NCBI RefSeq assembly: GCF_030717995.2
Contig: NZ_CP157743.1
Span: 3,374,501 to 3,438,500 of the forward strand
DNA from: Methylomarinum sp. Ch1-1
Lineage (GTDB): Bacteria; Pseudomonadota; Gammaproteobacteria; Methylococcales; Methylomonadaceae
Direction of reading: 5' to 3'
DNA: 64,000 nucleotides
Under the pieces are notes generated by a model. It saw only the letters and a program-made list of their open reading frames with translations. It was not told the DNA's origin and searched no databases. Each line of letters begins with the position of its first letter. Positions within the stretch are counted from its first letter, which is position 1. Both the position numbers and the translations under genes were made by a program. This document shows, piece after piece, positions 1 through 10,900 of the stretch.

Positions 1-564
1 GGTGATACCGCTCAAGTCGTTCATCTTACCCATCAGATTCTGATGCACGCGGATTTCGACTTCACCGCAGATTTGCAGCGGCGATGTCATGAAGCGGTCC
101 AACGTATGGGCGACGACGCCTTCGGTTGAATTTTCCACCGGCACCACGCCGAACTGGCAATGACCGTTTTCCACGGTATTAAAAATATCGTTGATGGTCG
201 GCACCGGTATATCATTAACGGCATGACCGAAGTGTTTGAAAGTCGCCTGCTGGGTAAAGGTTCCTTTAGGACCGAGAAACGCCACTTCCAGCGGTTTTTC
301 CAAGGCCAGACAGGCCGACATCAATTCACGAAAAAACCGCACCGCGGTCTCATCGGCCAAGGGCCCTGGATTCAACTCCTTGATGCGCCGCAACACCAGC
401 GTCTCCCGGTCCGGACGATAAAAGGTGTTGGTTTCCCCTTCGGCGATCTTGGTTCTGGCAACCTCCATCGCACATTCGGCGCGCTGGTTGATCAATTCAA
501 GAATCTGCCGATCGATCGCATCGATTTTTTCCCGCAATTCTGAGAGTGGAATAATAGCCGTCAT
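1..564 (-). CDS. pheA: Bifunctional chorismate mutase/prephenate dehydratase (P-protein), partial
   Basis: Translating the complement from the ATG at 562-564 gives a protein starting MTAIIPLSELREKIDAIDRQ, the usual N-terminus of the AroQ-type chorismate mutase domain, followed near residue 95 by the prephenate dehydratase start (EVAFLGPKGTFTQQATFKHF). The frame is open to the window edge: 188 codons of a protein that is usually about 360 residues, so the rest of the dehydratase and the ACT regulatory domain lie outside. The enzyme turns chorismate into prephenate and then phenylpyruvate for phenylalanine synthesis in the cytosol. It starts 12 bases after the serC stop on the same strand, and gyrA-serC-pheA is a common gammaproteobacterial order. 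Assignment is firm from sequence. Confidence 0.95.
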   Translation of the reverse strand, partial: MTAIIPLSELREKIDAIDRQILELINQRAECAMEVARTKIAEGETNTFYRPDRETLVLRRIKELNPGPLADETAVRFFRELMSACLALEKPLEVAFLGPKGTFTQQATFKHFGHAVNDIPVPTINDIFNTVENGHCQFGVVPVENSTEGVVAHTLDRFMTSPLQICGEVEIRVHQNLMGKMNDLSGIT

Positions 565-576
565 AATCTCGGTGTA

Positions 577-1656
577 TTAATGGGTTCTTTCAAATTCAGC
601 CATAAATTCAATCAGGGCATCGACGCCTGACTCCGGCATCGCATTGTAAATGCTGGCGCGCATGCCGCCCACCGAGCGATGCCCTTTCAGAGCCCCTAAC
701 CCGTTTTTCTCGGCCAAGGCTAAAAATTCCTTATCCAAGGCGCTGTCCGCCAATACGAACGGCACGTTCATGCGTGAACGGCAGCTCTTATCGACTGGAT
801 TACGGTATAACGCGGATTGATCGACAGCCCGGTAAAGTTTTTCGGCCTTGTCGATGTTCCGTTGTTCGATGGCGGCGATACCGCCCTGCTGTTTCAACCA
901 TTGCAACACCAAGCCCAGCAAATACCAGTTATAAGTCGCCGGCGTATTCAGCATCGAGTCGTTATTGATCTGCTGCTGATAATCGAACACCGGCGGCACC
1001 GAGGAGTCGGCATGACCGATCAAGTCATCGCGAACGATCACGACGGTGACACCCGCCGGGCCCATATTTTTCTGGGCGCCGGCATAAATCAGCCCGAAGC
1101 GACTGACATCGAATTGACGCGACAGAATATTCGATGACATATCCGCCACCAGCGGCATATCGCCGACTTCCGGAGTCTCTGGAAACTCGACGCCATGGAT
1201 CGTTTCATTGGATGTATAGTGAAAATAGGCCGCGTCCGGATCGATGTCCCAGCGCTCACGCTCGGGAATCGTGGTAAAACGGCTATCTTCAGAGCTGGCC
1301 GAGACTTGCACCTGACAATATCGACTTGCATCCTTGATCGCCTTGCCGGACCAAGCGCCGGTATTGACATAACAAGCCTTATTCTTGCCGTTTAACAGGT
1401 TCAACGGGATGAAGGAAAATTGAGCGGTCGCTCCACCCTGCAGCAGCGCGATCTTATAATGATCGGGAATCGCCAATAACTCACGTAAATCCTGATACAA
1501 GGTTTCGGCGATGGTCATGAAATGCTTGCCGCGATGACTCATCTCCATCACCGACATGCCGGTGCCGCGCCAGTCCAGCATTTCCTGCTGGGCTTGCAAT
1601 AATACCGCTTCAGGCAATGCCGAAGGTCCGGCGCTAAAATTATAAATCCGAGACAT
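577..1656 (-). CDS. serC: Phosphoserine aminotransferase
   Basis: This 359-residue protein matches the normal SerC length. It opens with MSRIYNFSAGPSALPEAVL, the family N-terminal signature, and carries the PLP-lysine segment GAQKNMGPAG around residue 195. It ends with the GGMRASIYNAMP substrate-binding segment. SerC makes O-phosphoserine from 3-phosphohydroxypyruvate and also acts in pyridoxal phosphate synthesis through the erythronate-phosphate branch. It lies 5 bases downstream of gyrA and 12 bases upstream of pheA on the same strand, so the three are probably co-transcribed. Nothing looks truncated or unusual. Confidence 0.97.
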   Translation of the reverse strand: MSRIYNFSAGPSALPEAVLLQAQQEMLDWRGTGMSVMEMSHRGKHFMTIAETLYQDLRELLAIPDHYKIALLQGGATAQFSFIPLNLLNGKNKACYVNTGAWSGKAIKDASRYCQVQVSASSEDSRFTTIPERERWDIDPDAAYFHYTSNETIHGVEFPETPEVGDMPLVADMSSNILSRQFDVSRFGLIYAGAQKNMGPAGVTVVIVRDDLIGHADSSVPPVFDYQQQINNDSMLNTPATYNWYLLGLVLQWLKQQGGIAAIEQRNIDKAEKLYRAVDQSALYRNPVDKSCRSRMNVPFVLADSALDKEFLALAEKNGLGALKGHRSVGGMRASIYNAMPESGVDALIEFMAEFERTH

Positions 1657-1661
1657 CGATA

Positions 1662-4253
1662 TTATTCTCCTTCATCATCGGTCTCATCGACTTGAGACGC
1701 TTCATCTATCTGAGAGATTTCTTCTTCCGGCAAGCCTTCTATGCGACCCACGCCAACCACTTTCTCGCCGGCGTCGGGGCGGATAACGGTGACGCCCTGC
1801 GTGTTCCTGCCGACGACGGAGATTTCGTTGACTCGGGTGCGAACCAGCGTGCCGCCATTGGTGATCAACATGATTTCGTCGCCATCGTTGACCAGCACCG
1901 CGCCGACCACCGCGCCATTGCGCTCCGAGGTCTGTATCGCGATCAAACCTTGTCCGCCGCGCTTATGACAAGTGAATTCTTCCAATCGGGTTCTTTTGCC
2001 ATAGCCCTTTTCGGTGATATTCAAGATCATGCCTTCACTGGCGATGATCAAGGAAATGACCCGCTGCCCTTCCTGCAGCTTAATGCCTCGGACTCCAGTC
2101 GCCGTTCTTCCCATCGGACGCACATCTTCTTCCTGGAAACAAACAGCCTTACCTGCGCTGCTGAACAACAGCACTTTCTGGTGGCCATCGGTAATGGCGA
2201 CGCCGACCAAAGTATCGTTTTCGCGCAAATCTATCGCAATTTTACCGTTACTGCGTTGCCGTTCAAATTCCTTCAGCGGTGTTTTCTTCACGGTGCCGGA
2301 CGACGTCGCCATGAACACAAACTTGTCGTCGCTGTATTCGCGCACCGTCAGCATCGCGTTGATTCTTTCCCCTTGCTCCAACGGCAATAAATTGACGAAA
2401 GGCTTGCCTCGCGAGGCCCGGCTGGCGACCGGCAGATTAAAGACCTTCAGCCAATAGACCTTACCCAGCGAGGAGAAACACAAGATGGTGTCATGGGTGT
2501 TGGCAATCACCAGCTTTTCCACATAATCCCGTTCTTTGGTCGCCGTGGCTGACTTGCCGCGCCCGCCGCGGCGCTGCGCTTTGTAATCGTCCAGCGGCTG
2601 GGATTTGACATAACCCTCGTGAGACATCGTGACAACCACGTCTTCCTCGGTGATCAAATCTTCCGCGGTCAGATTCAGATATTCTTTCAGGATTTCGGTG
2701 CGTCTTTCGTCGCCATATTGTTCTTTGACCTCTTCCAGCTCTTCCCGGATGACTTCCATCAAACGCTCGTCGCTGGCGAGGATAGCCAGATATTCATCGA
2801 TCAACGCCAACAACTCCCTGTATTCATTGACGATTTTATCTTGCTCCAGTCCGGTCAGGCGATGCAGCCTCAGGTCCAGTATCGCTTGCGCCTGGGTCTC
2901 GGAAAGCCGATAGACGCCCTCGATCAAACCGAATTCCGGCGCCAAATCTTCAGGACGCGAACGGTCGGCATCGGCTCTTTCCAGCAAAGAAGTCACCAAA
3001 CCGGCATTCCAGGTTCTGCTCAACAAGCCTTGCTTAGCCTCGGCGGGATTTTTCGAGGTCTTGATCAACTCGATCATCTCATCGATATTGGCCAATGCGA
3101 CCGCCAGACCTTCCAGCACATGCGCTCTTTCCCTGGCCTTGCGTAGGTTATATAGGGTTCTGCGGGTAACGATTTCGCGGCGATGATTAATGAAGGCGTC
3201 AAGCACCTCCTTAAGATTCAAACAGCGTGGGCGGCCATTATGCAGGGCGACCATATTGATGCCGAATACGGTCTGCAACTGGGTTTGCTTATACAGATTA
3301 TTCAAGATAACTTCAGGCACTTCGCCGCGGCGCAATTCGATGACCATGCGCATGCCGTCCTTGTCGGACTCGTCGCGCAGCCCGGAAATGCCCTCCAACT
3401 TGCCTTCCTTGACCATCTCGGCGATCTTTTCCAACAACCGAGCCTTGTTGACTTGGTATGGCAACTCCGTCGCGATGATGGCCTGACGGCTGCCATCGCC
3501 GAAATCCTCGAAATGACAGCGCGCACGCAAATGTATCCTGCCGCGACCGGTCTGATAGGCCTCGGCGATACCGGATGCGCCATTGATGATGCCGGCGGTG
3601 GGAAAATCCGGACCGGGAATAATCTCCATCAATTCATCAATCGTTTTGTTCGGATCATCGATCAGCGCCAGGCAACCGGCGATGACTTCGCCCAGATTAT
3701 GCGGCGGAATATTGGTCGCCATACCCACGGCGATGCCTGACGAACCATTGATCAGCAATGCCGGCACCCTTGTTGGCAGCACGGTCGGCTCGGATTCCGA
3801 TTCATCGTAATTGGCGACAAAATCGACGGTTTCCTTGTCCAGGTCGGCCAGCAACTCGTGCGAGATCTTCGCCATCCGCACCTCGGTGTAACGCATCGCC
3901 GCCGGCGAGTCGCCATCGACCGAACCGAAATTGCCCTGACCGTCCACCAGCATATAGCGCATCGAAAAAGGTTGCGCCATACGTACGATCGTGTCGTATA
4001 CGGCAGTATCGCCATGGGGATGATATTTACCGATCACATCACCGACCACACGGGCGGATTTTTTGTAGGCCTTGTTCCAATCATTGCCCAACACACTCAT
4101 CGCATACAACACGCGACGGTGAACCGGTTTCAAACCGTCTCTGACATCCGGAAGCGCTCGACCGACAATGACGCTCATTGCATAGTCGAGATAGGATTGT
4201 TTCATCTCGTCTTCGAGATTAACGGGAATAATTTCTTTGGCGAAGTCTGTCAT
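1662..4253 (-). CDS. gyrA: DNA gyrase subunit A
   Basis: The 863-residue product is a full-length GyrA. Numbering coincides with E. coli GyrA: the catalytic tyrosine is Y122 in AAMRYTE, and the quinolone-resistance region reads [10 protein letters not shown] with Thr at 83 and Asp at 87. The C-terminal half has the repeated beta-pinwheel blades that wrap DNA (including the GyrA-box QRRGGRGKS near residue 560) and an acidic tail. With GyrB it introduces negative supercoils using ATP. It is the first gene of the gyrA-serC-pheA run; the upstream region holds a plausible -10 element. Thr83 is the natural residue in several species, so it is not by itself a resistance mutation. Confidence 0.98.
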   Translation of the reverse strand: MTDFAKEIIPVNLEDEMKQSYLDYAMSVIVGRALPDVRDGLKPVHRRVLYAMSVLGNDWNKAYKKSARVVGDVIGKYHPHGDTAVYDTIVRMAQPFSMRYMLVDGQGNFGSVDGDSPAAMRYTEVRMAKISHELLADLDKETVDFVANYDESESEPTVLPTRVPALLINGSSGIAVGMATNIPPHNLGEVIAGCLALIDDPNKTIDELMEIIPGPDFPTAGIINGASGIAEAYQTGRGRIHLRARCHFEDFGDGSRQAIIATELPYQVNKARLLEKIAEMVKEGKLEGISGLRDESDKDGMRMVIELRRGEVPEVILNNLYKQTQLQTVFGINMVALHNGRPRCLNLKEVLDAFINHRREIVTRRTLYNLRKARERAHVLEGLAVALANIDEMIELIKTSKNPAEAKQGLLSRTWNAGLVTSLLERADADRSRPEDLAPEFGLIEGVYRLSETQAQAILDLRLHRLTGLEQDKIVNEYRELLALIDEYLAILASDERLMEVIREELEEVKEQYGDERRTEILKEYLNLTAEDLITEEDVVVTMSHEGYVKSQPLDDYKAQRRGGRGKSATATKERDYVEKLVIANTHDTILCFSSLGKVYWLKVFNLPVASRASRGKPFVNLLPLEQGERINAMLTVREYSDDKFVFMATSSGTVKKTPLKEFERQRSNGKIAIDLRENDTLVGVAITDGHQKVLLFSSAGKAVCFQEEDVRPMGRTATGVRGIKLQEGQRVISLIIASEGMILNITEKGYGKRTRLEEFTCHKRGGQGLIAIQTSERNGAVVGAVLVNDGDEIMLITNGGTLVRTRVNEISVVGRNTQGVTVIRPDAGEKVVGVGRIEGLPEEEISQIDEASQVDETDDEGE

Positions 4254-4385
4254 TGATCCGTGATATCCAATTCAGCCGACACTGTATTCGGCATGATTTC
4301 CTTATAAATCCTTATAAAACAGTCTATTGAAGAAGGCGCACTCCCTGTAAACACGCTAGACTGATAAGGCCCTAAAAACTCGAGG

Positions 4386-4391
4386 ATTATA
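4386..4391 (-). promoter_or_regulatory. Candidate -10 box upstream of gyrA
   Basis: On the minus strand this is a perfect TATAAT, about 133 bases before the gyrA start. A weak -35 (TTCGAC) lies 18 bases further upstream. It is the best sigma-70-like match in the 4254-4544 gap; the rest of that gap shows no gene. Confidence 0.4.
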
Positions 4392-4544
4392 ACAAAATAA
4401 AGCGTGTTAGTCGAAAATGAAATTGCAGTTAAGGCGGGCGAAACGACGTTTCCAGATACTCAATAAAATCGGTGACGAAGGATGACGCGGAGCATTGAAA
4501 AAACGCCGATTGCTCCGCGCCCTCCGAGATAAATTTTGAACGGC

Positions 4545-5264
4545 TTATGCGAACAACTCGGCCAAAAAGTTTTGCATCGCCCGCCAGGAACGGTTATCCG
4601 CCAGCGGTTGATAGACCGTGCCGAAATCGGGGTCATTGGCGCGCGGATTGGTAAATGCATGCAGGGTGTTGCCGTAAATATGGGTTTGCCAATCCACCCC
4701 CGCCCGCGTCAGCTCCTGTTGTAATGCGGCAACGTGCTCGGGCGGCGCCATCGGATCATCATGACCATGCAACACCAATACCTTGGCTTTGATGTCCGGT
4801 TGATCGATATTGTCGGGAGCGCTCAACAAGCCATGGAAGGAGACGACGCCGCGAATATCGGCTCCGGAACGAGCCAGATCCAGCACACATAAGCCTCCGA
4901 AACAGAAGCCAATCGCGGCGATTTTGTCATCATCCCCCCAAGGCATCAATTTGACGGCATACAGGGCGGCATTAATGCGGCGCTGCAACAAAGCCCTGTC
5001 CTCCATAAACGGCCGCATCAGCTTGGCGTTTTCCTCAGGACCACTGCCCAGCGCGCCTTTGCCATACATATCCAGCGCGAATGCCAGATATCCCAATTCC
5101 GCCAATTTCCTTGCCTTCGCACAGACAAAATCATCACGCCCTCCCCAAGCATGGCTGATTAAAACTACCGGCCGCTTGCCCTCGATTGCATCATCGTAGG
5201 CGAAAACCCCCTCCAACAACACCTCGCCATCCAGATAACCGACCGTATTCGATACTATCGCCAT
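4545..5264 (-). CDS. Dienelactone hydrolase family protein
   Basis: A 239-residue alpha/beta hydrolase. The nucleophile elbow is GFCFGG near residue 118, with cysteine in the place of the usual serine, as in dienelactone hydrolases. A late His lies in NTLHAFTNP. The short strand VVLISHAWGGRDDF near the N-terminus matches the oxyanion region of the family. Members hydrolyse lactones and esters; the exact substrate here cannot be told, and no chlorocatechol or beta-ketoadipate gene is nearby. The gene is on the same strand as the phosphatase gene upstream, 81 bases away, but nothing links them functionally. Confidence 0.85.
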   Translation of the reverse strand: MAIVSNTVGYLDGEVLLEGVFAYDDAIEGKRPVVLISHAWGGRDDFVCAKARKLAELGYLAFALDMYGKGALGSGPEENAKLMRPFMEDRALLQRRINAALYAVKLMPWGDDDKIAAIGFCFGGLCVLDLARSGADIRGVVSFHGLLSAPDNIDQPDIKAKVLVLHGHDDPMAPPEHVAALQQELTRAGVDWQTHIYGNTLHAFTNPRANDPDFGTVYQPLADNRSWRAMQNFLAELFA

Positions 5265-5345
5265 AATCCATCCTTATTCAGAAACGAAATCATTAAAAAC
5301 CATCGGGATACAAAACCCGCGGAGACCATCGCGTCTTATTCCCGA

Positions 5346-5828
5346 TCAAAAATGCCCTTCTTGCTGCAATGAATCGACAAACCCCAACGATGCCGCTTCC
5401 ACCATATCCAGCACCCGTTCAAAACCATATTTGCCGCCGTAATATGGATCGGGCACTTCGCGCTCGCCCAGGTGCGGGGCATAATCCAAAAAATATTTTA
5501 TCTTGGTCTTGTACTCTTCCGGACAGGCCTCCATCAGAATCTGATAGTTATCATCATCCATGGCCAGAATGAAGTCATAATCTTCAAAGTCACCATAAAT
5601 GAATTTTCTGGCTCGCAAATGACTCAGCTCAACGCCTCTGTCTCGGGCCGCCTTTTGGGCGCGTAGGTCGGGCGCTTCATCGACATGATAAGCATGGGTG
5701 CCGGCCGAATCGATTTCAAAACAATGCTGCAACTGCCTTTCCTTCAACAAAGTTTGAAACACACCCTCGGCGCTGGGAGACCTACAAATATTTCCCATAC
5801 AAACAAATAGAACTCTGATTTTTTTCAT
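5346..5828 (-). CDS. Low-molecular-weight protein-tyrosine phosphatase
   Basis: The 160-residue protein has the P-loop CX5R at residues 10-16 (CMGNICR followed by SPSA) and the general-acid aspartate D127 in VPDPYYGG. These are the two hallmarks of the LMW-PTP family. Length is normal. In bacteria such enzymes either control exopolysaccharide kinases or act as general phosphotyrosine or arsenate-type phosphatases; no polysaccharide operon is present here, so the role stays open. It stands divergent from the chemoreceptor gene across a 184-base gap. Confidence 0.92.
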   Translation of the reverse strand: MKKIRVLFVCMGNICRSPSAEGVFQTLLKERQLQHCFEIDSAGTHAYHVDEAPDLRAQKAARDRGVELSHLRARKFIYGDFEDYDFILAMDDDNYQILMEACPEEYKTKIKYFLDYAPHLGEREVPDPYYGGKYGFERVLDMVEAASLGFVDSLQQEGHF

Positions 5829-5944
5829 ACTGATAAAGTTTTTACTGACATTGTCGCTAACAATTTTATAACGAAAGACTACAATGTTTTATTAATTCTA
5901 CAAAATATGACATATTACCCGGCCCATTTAAGCTTGGCTATCAA

Positions 5945-5962
5945 ATAACGATAACGATAACG
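5945..5962. repeat. Hexamer microsatellite (ATAACG)x3 upstream of the chemoreceptor
   Basis: Three exact tandem copies of ATAACG lie about 50 bases before the chemoreceptor start, in the divergent gap 5829-6012. Change in copy number could alter promoter spacing; this is only a possibility. No clear sigma-28 promoter was found. Confidence 0.7.
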
Positions 5963-6012
5963 ATGAGCCGGACAACAATAATTACAATAAAGATGCAACT
6001 GGAGACAACAAC

Positions 6013-7764
6013 ATGCTGATGATGAACTGGCATTCAGTCGGAGTCAAAGTCGTTGCGATCACCATGATTGTATTAACAATCATTGGCGGCGCATTGCTAT
6101 TCCTCTATGCTGAGGAACAAGAACAAAATTTAATCGACGGCAAAATCCATTCAGCCAAACAACTGATGCTGGTGTCCGAATCAGTCCGCAACCATGTGGT
6201 AGACAAGTGGGAAGAAGGCATATTTTCCACGCAACAATTAAAACAATTGACCAACGGCAAAAACAGCGCCGAAACTCGAAAAATCGTGCTCGCCACGGTG
6301 CCGGTCGCCAATGCCTGGAAAATCATCCAGGAAAAAGCCCAAGCCGATGATTTCCGTTTTAAAGCGCCTAGAATCAATGCCCGCAACCCGAAAAACGAGG
6401 CCGACACTCTGGAACGCGAAGTCCTCGACTATTTCAAGGACAACCCCGGCGCCAATGAATATATTCATATCGATGATGATAAATATGAAGCGCGCTATTT
6501 CAGGCCGGTCAGATTGGTCAAACAATGCGAGCTTTGCCACGGCGACCCCGCCAGCTCTGCTCGGCTTTGGGGCAACCCGAATGGCAAGGATATACTCGGT
6601 TATCCGATGGAAAACAAATACGCCGGCGATCTGCACGGCGCCTTCGAAATCATCACGCCTTATGGCCCCGGCGCCGAACAATTACGCTCCAGCATCTGGT
6701 CGGCAGTCGGCTTTATGGCGTTGACGCTAGTCATCGTGGGCGTCACCGGTTATTTTGTCATGAACAAAATCATCATTTCTCCACTGACCGCGCTGGCGAT
6801 CAATTTACAGGATATCAGCAGTGGCGAAGGCAATTTACGGGCTCGCCTGAAGGTCGAGGGCAAATCCGAGTTTGCCTGGGTCGCGAGCAGCTTTAACGCC
6901 TTCGTGAAAAAAATCGCCAAAACCATCGACGAAATCTCCTATACCAGTGAAAAATTGGCGACAGCCTCCCATCAGCTTGCCGGCATTACGCAAACCACCG
7001 AAAGCGGCGTCGCAAGGCAACTGGAGGAAACGACTCAGGTCGCGACGGCGATGGAAGAAATGACGGCTACGGTGCAAGAAGTCGCCCGCAATGCCATCAA
7101 TGCCTCCAATGCGGCAGCTACCGCCGACGAGGAAGCCTCCGCCGGGAAAAATATCGTCAATGAAGCGGTGGACGGCATTAACAGCCTAGCCTCGGAAGTG
7201 GAGAACGCCGCCCATGTCATCCATGAACTGGAAAACGACAGCAACAGCATCGGCGAGGTTCTAGGCGTCATTCAAGGCATCGCCGAACAAACCAATTTGC
7301 TGGCGTTGAATGCCGCCATCGAGGCGGCAAGAGCCGGCGAACAGGGCCGAGGCTTCGCCGTCGTCGCCGATGAAGTCAGAACCTTGGCCAGCCGCACGCA
7401 GAATTCCACTCAGGAGATTCAGCAAACCATCGAAAGACTGCAAGACCGAGCCAAACAGGCCGTGACAGTCATGGAAAATGGTCGCACACAGGCGGCAAGC
7501 AGCGTCAAGCAGGCGGCTTCCGCCGGCGAATCGATCGCTCATATCAGCGAACGCATCGATACGATTACCGATATGAACAATCAGATTGCCAGCGCCGCCG
7601 AGGAGCAAACGGCGGTCGCCGAAGAAATCAATCGCAATATCAACAACATCAGTTCCGTTTCTGAAGAAACGGCGCACGGCGCACAAAACACCTCCGCCGC
7701 CTGCCAGGAACTGCTCGAGCTGGCCAATCAATTGCGTGAAACGGTTAACAATTTCAAAACTTAA
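6013..7764 (+). CDS. Methyl-accepting chemotaxis protein with DUF3365-type haem sensor domain
   Basis: This 583-residue receptor has a first membrane helix at about residues 11-32, a periplasmic domain to about 227, a second helix at 228-250, a HAMP domain, and the signalling hairpin with the conserved core [20 protein letters not shown]. The periplasmic domain carries C172-E-L-C175-H176, a CXXCH c-type haem site, in the context [14 protein letters not shown], as in DUF3365/Tll0287-like sensors. Such receptors are expected to sense redox state, oxygen or small haem ligands and feed CheA/CheW. A Shine-Dalgarno GGAGA at 6001-6005 fixes the start. No che genes adjoin it, so it must work with a chemotaxis set elsewhere. 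A decayed cheR lies at 49.7 kb. Confidence 0.93.
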   Translation: MLMMNWHSVGVKVVAITMIVLTIIGGALLFLYAEEQEQNLIDGKIHSAKQLMLVSESVRNHVVDKWEEGIFSTQQLKQLTNGKNSAETRKIVLATVPVANAWKIIQEKAQADDFRFKAPRINARNPKNEADTLEREVLDYFKDNPGANEYIHIDDDKYEARYFRPVRLVKQCELCHGDPASSARLWGNPNGKDILGYPMENKYAGDLHGAFEIITPYGPGAEQLRSSIWSAVGFMALTLVIVGVTGYFVMNKIIISPLTALAINLQDISSGEGNLRARLKVEGKSEFAWVASSFNAFVKKIAKTIDEISYTSEKLATASHQLAGITQTTESGVARQLEETTQVATAMEEMTATVQEVARNAINASNAAATADEEASAGKNIVNEAVDGINSLASEVENAAHVIHELENDSNSIGEVLGVIQGIAEQTNLLALNAAIEAARAGEQGRGFAVVADEVRTLASRTQNSTQEIQQTIERLQDRAKQAVTVMENGRTQAASSVKQAASAGESIAHISERIDTITDMNNQIASAAEEQTAVAEEINRNINNISSVSEETAHGAQNTSAACQELLELANQLRETVNNFKT

Positions 7765-7873
7765 GACTATCTACGGTCACAAGGACGTGACGACGACTAC
7801 CGGTTAAAGCGCTTCGGCGCCGGATCATCAACGAGTAGCTCGGAAGGAACACCCGGCAGAGCTCTGAGCAGAC

Positions 7874-7890
7874 CGGGGTAACTAACCCCG
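7874..7890. other. Small GC hairpin in the convergent gap 7765-7967
   Basis: CGGGGT-AACTA-ACCCCG forms a 6-bp stem without a T tract. It lies between two convergent genes. I compared the surrounding 150 bases with GEMM, cobalamin and glycine riboswitch patterns from memory and found no convincing match. Confidence 0.35.
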
Positions 7891-7927
7891 TCCTGAAGCT
7901 TTCGACCCTATGCCAAGCTAAAAACCA

Positions 7928-7964
7928 AACGTTCAGAGCGGGTTGAATATCCCGCCCCGCCCAA
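7928..7964 (-). repeat. GC-rich palindromic repeat, family C copy 1
   Basis: Read on the minus strand this is GGGGCGGG-ATATTCAA-CCCGC followed by CTGAACGTTTGG and a T run. Two more copies (33641-33672 and 53195-53228) share the same stem and the AACGTTT tail. Here it sits at the 3' ends of two convergent genes and could act as a terminator for either. Confidence 0.6.
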
Positions 7965-7967
7965 ATG

Positions 7968-10900
7968 TTATGCTCTTCTTTCCCGCGGCGGCCCTAACGG
8001 ATCGGCGCCTATCGTTCCCACCAGACTATCCAGATAATCAGGATGGCCGACCCATTGCAACTTATCCTGCGCCTCCAACAAACGTTCCTGTATGGCCATT
8101 TGTTCGGCGGTTTTTTGATGGCTGGCTTCAGTCAGGTAACGATCGAGATAATCGACATGCCGCCGCCAAAGCTCGCTGTCTCTTTGCTGTTTGATTTCCA
8201 GGCGCTCCTGATACCAATCGGAAGCCAATAGATAATCCCGAGTGAACAGGTTGCGTATATCGGGATGGCTGGCATCTTTGCCGTCAAATTCGCCCTTGGC
8301 CATGATATGAAGCAAGGCATATAAGGGCGGACAGGCATCTTCGACGCTGCCATCGTCTAGATATTGTTGCGCGACACGCTGCTGAGTTTCGACGATATTA
8401 TTGATGCCATCGACAAACACCGCGAGATCCTGGGTTTCCGGTTTCAATATCTCTTCGTTGAACGCCGCGCTCGGATTATCGAAAACCTTACCCATCAGGC
8501 CATGAACAAACCGGCTAGTGATGCGGTAGCCCAATCGACTCGCCAATACCTTCTCTCCGTCATAGTCAAAATCCTGCAACGGCTCCAAAAACTTATGCTC
8601 AATCAGATATTCGGGCTGACGTTCTTCGTGTTGCAAACGCGCCCAGATTTCCGGAATCAATAAACTGATGTCATGATCGACCCTGACATTAGGCCCTATA
8701 TAACCGGCTGAACTGGAGAAGCCGGGATAACCGCTGAGGATATAGGAAACCAAAGTATTGTTCAGGTCGGCCGTGGCCCGTAACGCGTTGAAAGGCCCTT
8801 TGGTCAAGGCCCCTTCGCTGCCGGCCCCGGTCGTCGAGGGGGACTTACCGGTCAAGGAGCAGATGAAATCCATAAACAGTTCCGGTAATTCCTGATAATG
8901 GATCGGATTGTAAACGGCCAAGGAACGTATGCCGGCCTCAGGCGGATTATTGCGGCGCCCGGTCAATACCGCATTGACCGGATGGCAAACCGGCTTGTCT
9001 AACGCTATCTTGCGATGGAAGCGAGCGCCTATTTCGGCAACGTATTTATGCAGCGGGTTGACCAGGTCGGGACGGGTTTCCAGATAACGTGGATTTTTTG
9101 AGGGTTTGCCATCGACCAGACGCGGATGGGCCGATGACACCACATAACCCTGTTTTTGTTGATAGGCTTCGCTCAGCAAGTCATGCATCGGCGGGGTAAA
9201 CTTGGAGAAGGTCAACACGTTTTCAACCACGGCCGACAACTTTTGCTGATCCAGCGGTTCGAAATTGGCCATGAAGTTGCCAGGCTCAGCCATATTAATT
9301 TCCGTTTGCTTGTCATAGCCGGGAATGATCGCATCATCGGGCCGCTGAAATAAACGGTATTCGCAATTATGCACCAGCTTGACGCTGTCATAACCGAGGT
9401 TCGAGGCGATATATTCGGAAAGGATCTCGGCCGGCACCACGACAGACGCGGTAATATCGTCCTCCATTTGGACTTTTTCCGCCGCCAGATAATCCTGCCG
9501 CACCTTGAATGTCCGCCAATTGCCGTTCAAGTCGAAACCGACGCGCAGATAAGTCGCGACGATCTTGCGGTCGCCCAGCTTCAATTCATGGCCCGGCGCC
9601 CCATCGATCACGTCGACGGCCAAGTATTGGCGCCAATTATCCCCCCATTCTTCCCGGTAAAAGCGCTTAATCAAAAACACCAACGCCAAAATACTGGGCC
9701 GAATGGACTGCAGCCATTCGTTGTATTCCGGTCTATGACTGGGGGACGGGGTCAATAGCTTGATCACGGAGCCAAGGCTGCGTTCACTGCTCAACGGTTT
9801 GCGGGTCGGTTCACGGTCTTCATCTTCAAACCCGGGCAGAAAACGGTCGCTGTAATCCTTGTCGAAGATTTCCTGAACCTTATCCAGGTCTTCCTGCATA
9901 TCATCGACAAACAACGGCCCGAAAATAACCGCATCCTCGATGGATTTGGAAATTTCCGATTTGCCGCCGCCTGACACGGTGCATGGCTTGTGGCACAGAG
10001 TCCCTTCCGGCGCCGTGCCGACCAGGCGCCAGGAAGGCGCGCCCGGATGTTTCTGCATTTCGATCTTATAACCATTGGGCTGGATATAAATTTTGCCTGG
10101 CTGCAGCCTCAAGGTCTGTTTTTTCAACTTCTTTCGCCAACTGATCGTCTGTGCATTCAGATTCATGCGTAAATCCTGCTGCACATAGATAATCTCGGGG
10201 AAACGTTTATCTATCGCATAGCCTTCAGGCTTCACATCCATGATCTCGCCATAACGAGACACTATGTCATCGAAGCTGTAGCCTGGTTCACGGGTCAAAC
10301 TGCTGACCCCAAATTCATCGCCATGATTGTAACGTTGGAAAGCTAACGCGCCGCCGGCATGTTCCTCTTCGGCCATGCCATACAGATTGGCCGCATAACT
10401 GATCTGAGTTTTGACTTCTTTCTTGCAGTAACCGTAATAGTTGTCGGCAACCAAGGTAACAATCACGCCATTGCGGTCGCGAGCCGTCAATTTGAACGCC
10501 TGGCCGTCATTGTAGAGTTCATCGGCGTCTTGCCAACACATGCCGTCCCGCCTTTGTCGCTCATTGGCGTCGTTCCAATGCGGCAAACCGACTTCCTTTT
10601 TCGTTAATTTGGTCAAATGAGGCGCCAGAATGACACAACCGCTATGGCCGCTCCAGTGCTCGACATCCAAGGCGGCGTCGAATTCCGGCAAGGCGGGATT
10701 GCCGCCGTTGCCGAAAATACTTTCTACAAAATCCAGATTGCTGACCAGATTGCCGGGCGCGAAAAAACGGATTTCCATCGACTTCTCCGACGCCACGCCC
10801 GGAATCGCCGGACACACCACCGGACGCAACAGCAACGAGGCAAACATTCGCGCCTGTTCCGGCTGATTGGCGGTGAAAGGCAAGACCAGCAGGTGCTCGG

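Noticed and set aside
4007-4009. Thr83 in GyrA as quinolone resistance
   Set aside because: Thr is the wild-type residue at this position in several species, and Asp87 is unchanged.
7765-7930. A riboswitch or structured RNA downstream of the chemoreceptor
   Set aside because: Only one small GC hairpin is clear. I could not match any riboswitch consensus, and the region lies between convergent genes.
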